Below, piece by piece: positions 57,191 through 64,000 of a stretch of 64,000 bases of DNA. The notes under the pieces were generated by a model. It did no database searches and had not been told where the DNA came from. It saw nothing but the letters and a program-made list of their open reading frames with translations. The position numbers and the translations under genes are program-made. Numbering within the stretch: position 1 is the first letter of the stretch; every line of letters starts with the position of its first letter. Origin of the DNA: Magnolia sinica (lineage: Eukaryota; Streptophyta; Magnoliopsida; Magnoliales; Magnoliaceae); contig NC_080578.1 in the NCBI RefSeq assembly GCF_029962835.1, positions 55,607,001 to 55,671,000 of the forward strand, in the 5' to 3' direction.

Positions 57191-57639
57191 GTATGTTGAA
57201 ACACCCGTAAATGGATTCTCAATGTTGATGTATCTTCTCACCATCAGATAAAGGGTAGAAAGGGCTGAGAGGTCGGCCCCACTTGCTTCAACCTTCGAGA
57301 AATGCCATAATGCCCAGTAACTTAGAAATTGCATTTCACATACAAGTAATTCAAATTGTTATGGTCGTAGCTTGGATATGTCATGAACTAATAATTACAC
57401 TTATTTCATTATTTGAATATAGTATTAGTGCAAATTATATATATATATGGGAAATGGTACTATGCGGTCGAGTGCATGCATCCCTGACCTATGGTCGAGT
57501 CGTGTCCCATCTTCCACTATTGGATAATAAAATTTGAAAAATATACCGTTTGCATGCCAGCGTTGTAAACAAAGGCAATACCGATGGAACCAACATTACC
57601 CATTTACTTCTTATTATGCAAATTCTTGATTGTGTGTGA
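57191..57639. other. Intergenic sequence without a recognised gene
   Basis: AT-rich, with a TATATATATA run near 57440; nothing else seen. Confidence 0.5.
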
Positions 57640-58043
57640 TATCCACATCACCTATCATTTTAGATATATCATTTTAAATCATGAGCTCAAAAATTAGGCA
57701 AATCCAACTCTCAAATGAATCACACCACAGAGGGTAATGTGGATAATGATGCCCATCGTTGAAAACTTCTCAGAGCGCACCATAATGTTTATTTGTCATC
57801 CAATCTATTCATACTATCACACAGACCTGGATGAAAGGACAGAAACAAATATCATCCTAATCCAAAACTTTTGTGGCCCCAAAGAAGTTTTCAATATTTT
57901 CAATGGTAAACACTCAATCCCCATTGCTTTCCGTGTTATGGTCCACTTGAGCTTTGAATCTGCCTTTTGTTTGGGCTAATGCCATAAAATAATCTCACCA
58001 AATGGATGGACGGTGTGAATATAACACTTACATCATGGTGGGG
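57640..58043. mobile_element. GGCCCACCATGATG-family repeat (copy c)
   Basis: Ends with AATGGATGGACGGTGTGAAT and ACACTTACATCATGGTGGGG, the right terminus of the family. The left inverted repeat is decayed. Confidence 0.65.
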
Positions 58044-58140
58044 CCATGACGGCAACACAACAACACCGAGGTTGTGGCACATGGTAGACGGGCGTGGATT
58101 TCCTGAAAAACCTCTAACAGTAAGTTCCTATGTTGGGAAC

Positions 58141-58567
58141 TAGGTGGGACCACCATGATGTTTGTGATAAATCTGCCCTGTCCATCCATTTTATAACCTT
58201 ATTTTAGTTTATGTGACAAAAAATGAGCGGTATCCAAGACTCAAGTGGGCCATACAAGAGGAAATAGCAGGGAATGAATGATCAAAGTTGAAACATTCGT
58301 ATGTCCACAAAATTTTTGTATCAGGCTAAGTTCTTTGTGTTTTCAGTTCATCTCAATGGAAATGACCTTATAAATGGCTTGGATGTCATGTGAACATCAA
58401 GTTGGAGCCCAAGAAGGTTTCAACAGCGGACATTTATCCCTAGTTTTCCCCTCTCGTGTAGTCCACTTGAGCATTGGATCAAGCACATTTTTGTTTTTAT
58501 GTCTTAGAACAAGCTCACAAAATGGATGAACAAGTGGATTTCTCACAAGCATCATAATGGGCCCCAC
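58141..58567. mobile_element. GGCCCACCATGATG-family repeat (copy d)
   Basis: Begins AGGTGGGACCACCATGATGT and ends AAGCATCATAATGGGCCCCA, imperfect inverted repeats about 425 bases apart, the same size as copy a. Confidence 0.7.
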
Positions 58568-58619
58568 CTAAAAGAACTTCCTACAAAAGGCTTTGTGGGA
58601 ACACAACAAGACAAAGTAC

Positions 58620-58950
58620 TTTTATCAGCGGCCAAAATCGCCAAAAAAAGCCCCCAAAACCGTTGATAATAACCTTTACCGGTGCTAGACAAGTGCCAGT
58701 AGAAGGGTGTTTTTACTGGCGCTTGTACGAGCGTCGATAATTGGGGAGTCTTTCGCGGTGCCCTTTCTGGTTTCATCGATGCTTTTGCTGGGCGCTGGTA
58801 TTTCTGAAGCGCCGCCAAAAGTGGAAAAAGCGCCGGCAAACATTGATACAAGTGCCGCAAAAGGAGGGTTCCTGACCACTTTTAACTATGGAAAAGCGCC
58901 GCTAAAGATCTATATAAGCACCGGTAAAAGTCTTTGTACAGATTGAGAGG
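58620..58950. repeat. GC-rich subrepeat region with GCGCCGGTAAA-type motifs
   Basis: Repeated variants of AAGCGCCGGTAAAAG and its complement (ACCGGTGCT, ACTGGCGCTTG, AAGCGCCGCCAAAAG, AAGCGCCGGCAAA, AAGCGCCGCTAAAG, AGCACCGGTAAAAG), many facing each other. This suggests another CACTA-like subterminal array, but no CACTA terminus was seen. Confidence 0.5.
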
Positions 58951-60359
58951 ACCCAACGCAGGCCAATAATTTTTTTTTTATTATATATAATTCTATTGAA
59001 ACCTATATTTTTCTAATATTTGAAACAAAAAATGTTGCAATATAATTAAAACTGAATATTAAACAAAATTTATATTACTACATAATAAAAAAATATAATA
59101 TTTATTACAATAAATTGAAAATGGTCTTGAATTATAAATAAATAAATAAACAAATCCTCTATATGGCATACTCCTAGCACAAGTGGTGTCAAAGGCTGAA
59201 GTGCTTGTAAGCCTAAATTTAGGCACAATTGATTAAAATCCTGCACATAAGAAAAAAAGGAAGTAAATTATCAAGTTCATCTCTTTTGAAAGAATTCTTG
59301 GCGTCTATAATTTTTATAGTCTTTATAAGCAGCAATGAAGTTTAAAGGTATTTATACATTGAAGGAGATTAACAAGACAGTTTGGTATAGAAAGTTAAGA
59401 TATGTGAAAATGGATGTGGTTGAAGTAGATATCAAAAGTAAATGTAGATAAGGAAAGTGGAGGTAAGTGTGAAAAATAAGAGTTGGTGAGGAAAGTTGAG
59501 ATGGGTGAAGTATTAAGGTGAATGATAACTACTTTGTAGGATATAAGTTATTTGTTTATTATTATATTAGTAAATGACAAGACAATGTGAAAAGTATAAT
59601 TTACATAAATGTTTGATTAACATAAATAAATTACTATGACATTTTACATTTTTAAAAAATGAAATTCAAATTATTATATGTCGATTAAATATTTGCAAAT
59701 TCATGATCTCACCCCTTGAGTAGGATATGCATATCTAGTTAAAGCTTTGGAAAAATCTTATCTATAAAATACTAATTTTCAAAATGTATAAGGAATTGAA
59801 TAAAATGACAGGTAGCTTTGGCATTTGATAGGAAGATTGGACCCATGACCATGCTCACCTGAATTAGAGTTAGATATTGCCCTCTTGATAGAGGTTCAGA
59901 GGTCCTATTGTTGCTTGCCTAGTTCTGCCATTCATTAAAGACAATTAAAGTTAGAAGTAGGCACGCACACCTACCCATATGCAGAAGAAAATGCAAAGAC
60001 ACACACACACAACACATGTATGCATGCACATTCTAAACATAGGAGGATGAAAGGATTTTTCATCTACATACACACATGTATACACACACATGCGTATGTA
60101 TTTCTTCTTTCCAAATGTAAGTTGGGAGTAGATCCCTGACTTCCTCAACATTGCAAGTGTGGCCACAATAATAAAGGTACAGAGCTCAAACAAGGACTTT
60201 GGGCAGCCTTCATCATCCCATGAATTTTCAATTGTTTAATGGTTGTGCGGAGTTGGATGGATCCATCAGCGCATTGTACACTATGCTAAGTTAATATACA
60301 TACATACAAACATGTATACATGCATATATACATATAAATAGCTACAAAGGGAAAGAAAC
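58951..60359. other. AT-rich intergenic sequence downstream of the MATE fragment
   Basis: Simple-sequence stretches (ACACACAC near 60000, CATACATA near 60295-60330). No gene recognised. Confidence 0.5.
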
Positions 60360-60970
60360 CTAACCACTTCCAATTACAGGGACATCAGAAGAACCTCTCC
60401 AAATTAAAAGCCTTTCTTTGGATAATTCTACCTGCTGCATGGCAATGCATTTCCTCAAGTCAATTTCATTAACGTTTAGCTATGCTGATAAAGTAAAGCT
60501 TAAGGAAAGTTAAATCATTAAGAAGAAAGATGACTAACAAAGCATATAGAAATGTGTTGCAATATACACTTGTCTCTTTCTCCCAGTCAGTAAGCCACAT
60601 GATTACTACAAGGATGAGGGTATGTAGAGCAATCCCAGTAATCATTCCACTCCAAATTCCCTTAATACTAAAGACAAATAAATAAAATTTCATATACAAA
60701 AATACAGAATTGTAACAGAGAATCAAGCCTACCATAAATGACAACTATAATACCACTTACTACAAAATTACAGGAAAGCCCCTAATTATCCAAATCAATT
60801 TTCCAATATCTATGTGATTGCTAAGAAAGATAAGCAGTCATTCTAACCTACCTCCAACCCGAAATTGAATTTGAATCCCAAAAGAAAAGCAGTAGGCAAT
60901 CCCACAATGTAATAACACCCAATATTTATATAAGCGACAGTTGTTTGCCAACTAGCTCTAATGGCCACCA
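60360..60970 (-). pseudogene. MATE/DTX efflux transporter, last three exons (partial or decayed gene)
   Basis: Exons on the - strand: 60852-60970 (AIRASWQTTVAYINIGCYYI and GLPTAFLLGFKFNFGLE), 60568-60660 (GIWSGMITGIALHTLILVVI, MWLTDWEKETS) and 60360-60431 (VELSKERLLIW, stop after VIGSG). MATE proteins export organic cations, flavonoids or citrate by H+ or Na+ antiport through 12 membrane helices; these exons cover about the last two and the cytoplasmic tail. Introns of 191 and 136 bases have GT/AG ends (GTAGGT, GTATAT). Joining at GTATAT inserts Thr-Ser where relatives have the tail directly after WEKE. ASWQ replaces the usual GAGWQ. Upstream exons were not found between 60971 and 64000, so the gene is either truncated or has long introns running out of the window. 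Confidence 0.72.
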
Positions 60971-61280
60971 CTGCAAATTCACACATAAGTGGAAAGTTCA
61001 GATGAAACTTGTAGGCTATGAGATTTTTGATTGAAGTTTCCAACCATCTAAATCTCGCATAAGACATTGGGCAACTCATCATTCTCTACATTGGGATCCA
61101 CCTCCTGCAGAAAATGCACCAAATTTCTAAACTGATCTAAGTCAAACATAAAGAAAGATAAATGGGCAATAAAATAAAGGTATGATTTTAAGGTAAATAA
61201 CTAATCTAACAAGTAAATTCTCAAACAACTAAAAAACAATAAATAAGAAAACTTACTTTAAAGATACCTGCTTTATTTCA
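60971..61280. other. Sequence upstream of the MATE exons
   Basis: Should hold the preceding MATE exon if the gene were complete. No such coding sequence (for example the usual PVLSG-type end) could be read. Confidence 0.4.
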
Positions 61281-61301
61281 GGTCCACTTTGAATGGCCAA
61301 T
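61281..61301. repeat. 21-base target duplication (left)
   Basis: Identical to 61384-61404. Confidence 0.92.
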
Positions 61302-61383
61302 GGTATCGATCCCTAGCGGGGGTGGCTAACATGGAGTGTGTGTACACACATGAGTGTGTACTAACAAACTAACTCAAAAAAAA
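61302..61383 (+). mobile_element. Short 5'-truncated SINE insertion
   Basis: An 82-base insert with a B-box-like GGTATCGATCCC at its start, a GTGTGTGTAC/ACACACATGAGTG section and a tail of 8 A. It is flanked by a perfect 21-base target duplication at 61281-61301 and 61384-61404 (starts GGTCCACTTTGAATGG). An A-tail plus a long duplication is diagnostic of target-primed retroposition. Confidence 0.8.
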
Positions 61384-61404
61384 GGTCCACTTTGAATGGC
61401 CAAT
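61384..61404. repeat. 21-base target duplication (right)
   Basis: Identical to 61281-61301; follows the A-tail. Confidence 0.92.
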
Positions 61405-61638
61405 TCTACTGCTTCCTTTGCTATTGACTTTGCGACGCTCAAGCCCTTCTTCCTCCTCCTTTACCCGGGCTTGGGACCGGCAATGCAAGTAGTTGCATTG
61501 GCGGAGTTAAAAAAATGGCTTAAGATCCATTTGGTTTGATAAAAATTTATATTCATAAAGATTGATGTGATGACCACATGGAGCTTAAGACTTATAATAC
61601 TACAAATATGTACCAAAAATAACAACAGTAATACTTAC

Positions 61639-61743
61639 ATAAATGTAGTTGTTCTCCTTCACTTGGCTTCCATCATCTAACACTACCTCAAAAAACACGC
61701 TAAAAAAGGTAAATGCCCTCCGATTAATGTTGTAAAGAAACAT
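61639..61743 (-). other. Candidate coding exon, unidentified
   Basis: 35 open codons from ATG (MFLYNINRRAFTFF, then VVLDDGSQVKENNYIY), ending at a consensus splice donor GTAAGT. The composition looks protein-like and polar. No family is recognised, no partner exon was found, and chance is a real alternative. Confidence 0.25.
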
Positions 61744-63239
61744 GGAAAGAACAAGAGTTGCATTGAGTTATAAAGAAAATTGATAAGAACAAGAGTTTCA
61801 TAACATATGCCACTTTGTTTCTCAAACTGAAAAAAAAATAAAATTGAACCACCGCTGAGCCTTAGGCCATGTTTAGAAAGCATGAATTCCATGCCAAACA
61901 ACAGAAAAGGAAAAAGATTTTCCTTTAATGTGACTATTTATGTTGTTTGCATAGCAAAGAAAAGGGTGAATTCCATCAAGAAATCACTACAATTTACACC
62001 CATTTCAAACGTTGGCTCTATCAGCTCCACTATATCATCTCCAACTACCAAAGGAATGAAGGAAGAGGGCAAAAAAAAAGTCACTCCATTTCCACATATA
62101 AGGCCTCTGTTCTGTTTCCTTCAATCAAACTCGTGTGGGTATAGATCCGAACTTGTGCAAGAATGACAAATCTTCTAAAGTTCTTATGCTCAATCGGATT
62201 TCATTCATAGTCAACAAAAGAATCCTGAGCAACAAATACCTGAGAAGACTTGGCAACTTTCAATTAAAAAGATGTTTAGTGTAATGTTTAATCCATGTAA
62301 TGAACAGTGCTTCCAGAGCCATAGAGCTTGTGTTGCATAGTCCTATCATAGGTGTGCCCCTTGTTAGAAAATCATACCAGACAAAAGCAAAAAAACAGAG
62401 TAATGCTATGGTAGGAGTAGCCTCAACGGCATTTTAACACATGCACTAACTACAGAAGAAAAAATAAATGAGAGGACAGTTCATCAACCAACCTCTTAAA
62501 AGGATGCTTGAAACTGAAACTGTTCAATGCATTTTAATTGTCCTCTCCACACTTTCTGAACAAAAACGACCACAGAAAGATGTTAACTATGTGAAAAAAA
62601 AAAAAACATGTGGGTGGACTTAAAAGCATATGCAAGCTATGTCTAAGATCATGATATCACCAAATGCAAATAAGTCCAATTCTCTCATACGATAAAGTAA
62701 AACAAAAGGAACTCCAACGGAACGTTGATTGACATATTCCATACAACTACTACATTAATAAGCACATATTTAGTAAAAATAATAATAATAATAATTCTTG
62801 CAGTGATTGCCTGGAGGTGTTTATATCATATGATCCAAAAGCTCGGACATGAAAATACCTAAAACCACTAAAAATCTCTAGGTTGCACAATTGGACAGGA
62901 GTGCAAAATGAACCCGAGTATAGAAAGTAGAGCCTTTCTCTTGTCCATATGACCAATTATCCTCTCAGTTGTAAGGTCTTGTAATCAAGCATGAAGAATG
63001 GAAGACAGCAGGGAGGTTAAACTATAAGGTAAATGAGAGATAGGAATTAAGTTCTCGCCTTCTAGGTAAAAGATGGAATATGAGAACATTAGACAAGAAC
63101 CAAGTTGGGAAAACACACTATACCAATTTATCAAAAAAAAAAAAAAAAACTTGATCACAGCATACATAAATGTGCATTAGTAGAGAAATTTCTAATAACA
63201 TCATGAAAGGCTTACTTCACATGCAAAGCTATTTCAGTA
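61744..63239. other. Intergenic sequence without a recognised gene
   Basis: A CATGTTTAGAAAGCATGAATTCCATG-like palindromic stretch at about 61866-61895 hints at a small DNA transposon end. The rest is AT-rich with A runs (62596-62608, 63134-63149). Confidence 0.5.
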
Positions 63240-63406
63240 ACACCTAAAAATGAGTTGATCTCATTTTAGTTAACTGAAATTACGTATAAGAGATTTTGAT
63301 ATTCAATACACAATCACTGTTAACATGAACTCAATATGCATTAGAGATCAAGATCTCTAATGCATAAATTCTGTTAACTAAATGAGATCAACTCATTTTT
63401 AGGTGT
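63240..63406. mobile_element. Short MITE with 34-base inverted ends and a central palindrome
   Basis: The left end ACACCTAAAAATGAGTTGAT... (63240-63274) and right end (63373-63406) are inverted copies differing by one base insertion. A second inverted repeat, arms 63335-63349 and 63352-63366 (TATGCATTAGAGATC) with a 2-base gap, lies within. It is 167 bases long with no coding capacity. No clear target duplication was found, so the superfamily is open. Confidence 0.75.
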
Positions 63407-64000
63407 CTACCAAACTGGCAAACAGGGACTTAGTATATATTTAAGATGTATTAGGAAAATGAAGAACATATCAAACATTGGTTGATACAATTCAACCCTT
63501 ATTTACACTGTTTAGAACCTCCATCTTATGGATCGTATGATTTCTTTAATGCAGAACATCATTCGGATTGTGATGGCTTGGATGACCAGAATTAGCCAAA
63601 GATTATTTTCCTAACAAAATCTCTATGATGTGTCATATTGACATAGGGTTGCAGTAATAATTATGCACCCACAAGAGATCATGATTAGCAAGCTAGATAA
63701 CATATCATGAAAGAACTTTCACACAGAAACAAAAAAGGGAAATCTGAATATCTTTGGAAACAAAAATTCATAACTCACACATTTATATGCCAACCAATTT
63801 TCATTACCTCAATTATTAAGGCAACTTTTGAGCTGCATTTTAGGCTTTTCAAGTATGATTTTGAGTGGACCTGCTCAAGTATGAAAGAATGGGAATTAAA
63901 ATAGTTTAAACTAAGCCTACATGGATCAGTGTTTGAGTAGAATATATCTTGTTGATGAAATCCATCTCTCATGATGAAGTGCATAACTCACTACCAAACC
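63407..64000. other. Intergenic sequence to the window end
   Basis: No gene, RNA or repeat family recognised. Confidence 0.5.

Noticed and set aside
56762-57334. 190-codon - strand frame rich in KTQ and Glu repeats
   Set aside because: It arises from the CTTGAGTCTTGA tandem repeats of the 2-kb LTR and runs past the LTR border.
61882-62166. 94-codon + strand frame
   Set aside because: Overlaps a palindromic MITE-like stretch and simple A-rich sequence; no recognisable protein.
1-64000. tRNA or rRNA genes
   Set aside because: None seen; the only tRNA-like signals are retroelement primer sites and SINE B-box-like motifs.

Overview
The window reads as nuclear DNA of a flowering plant with a repeat-rich genome. 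It holds Ty3/gypsy and Copia-like LTR retrotransposons, the end of a CACTA transposon, MITEs, SINE and LINE debris, a degenerate plant-telomere-like array, and only two recognisable host genes: an intact OVATE family (OFP) gene and the 3' exons of a MATE/DTX transporter. No bacterial, organellar, rRNA or tRNA gene is visible. The lineage within angiosperms cannot be fixed from the sequence alone.
Layout. (1) 1-14537: a Tekay-like Ty3/gypsy chromovirus on the + strand (5' LTR cut by the window edge, 3' LTR 11398-14537). Its pol is interrupted by a reverse-oriented solo LTR of the same family (6884-9978, duplication GGGTT). (2) 14538-18655: MITE copies, microsatellites, a CT-rich leader-like stretch and a 169-bp tandem duplication. 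(3) 18656-33904: a CCTAAA/CCTATAA array split by a second complete Tekay-like element on the - strand (19969-33260, duplication CTAAA). (4) 33993-35946: a 2-kb solo LTR of another family (duplication AATAC), then MITE and SINE scraps and a CACTA end with hairpin repeats (37427-38031). (5) 38852-39841: the OFP gene, followed by microsatellites, unique sequence and a LINE 3' fragment. (6) 42383-55063: a four-deep nest. A deleted gypsy element holds a gag-only Tat-like element (43171-53234, duplication ATGTT), which holds a Tekay-like solo LTR (45865-52116, duplication CTTAG), which holds another one (47817-50910, duplication CTATT/CTGTT). (7) 55151-57185: a second copy of the 2-kb solo LTR (duplication GTGAT). 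(8) 57640-64000: more MITEs, a GC-rich subrepeat, the MATE 3' exons, a short SINE insertion and a palindromic MITE.
The two long Tekay-like elements share an uncommon layout. A third reading frame of about 411-414 codons, resembling the plant 'putative plant transposon protein' domain and ending in an acidic tail, lies between the primer binding site and gag. Both copies are defective, and most premature stops look like CAG to TAG or TGG to TAG/TGA transitions, as expected after cytosine methylation. All features were read by eye; identities and ages were not computed.
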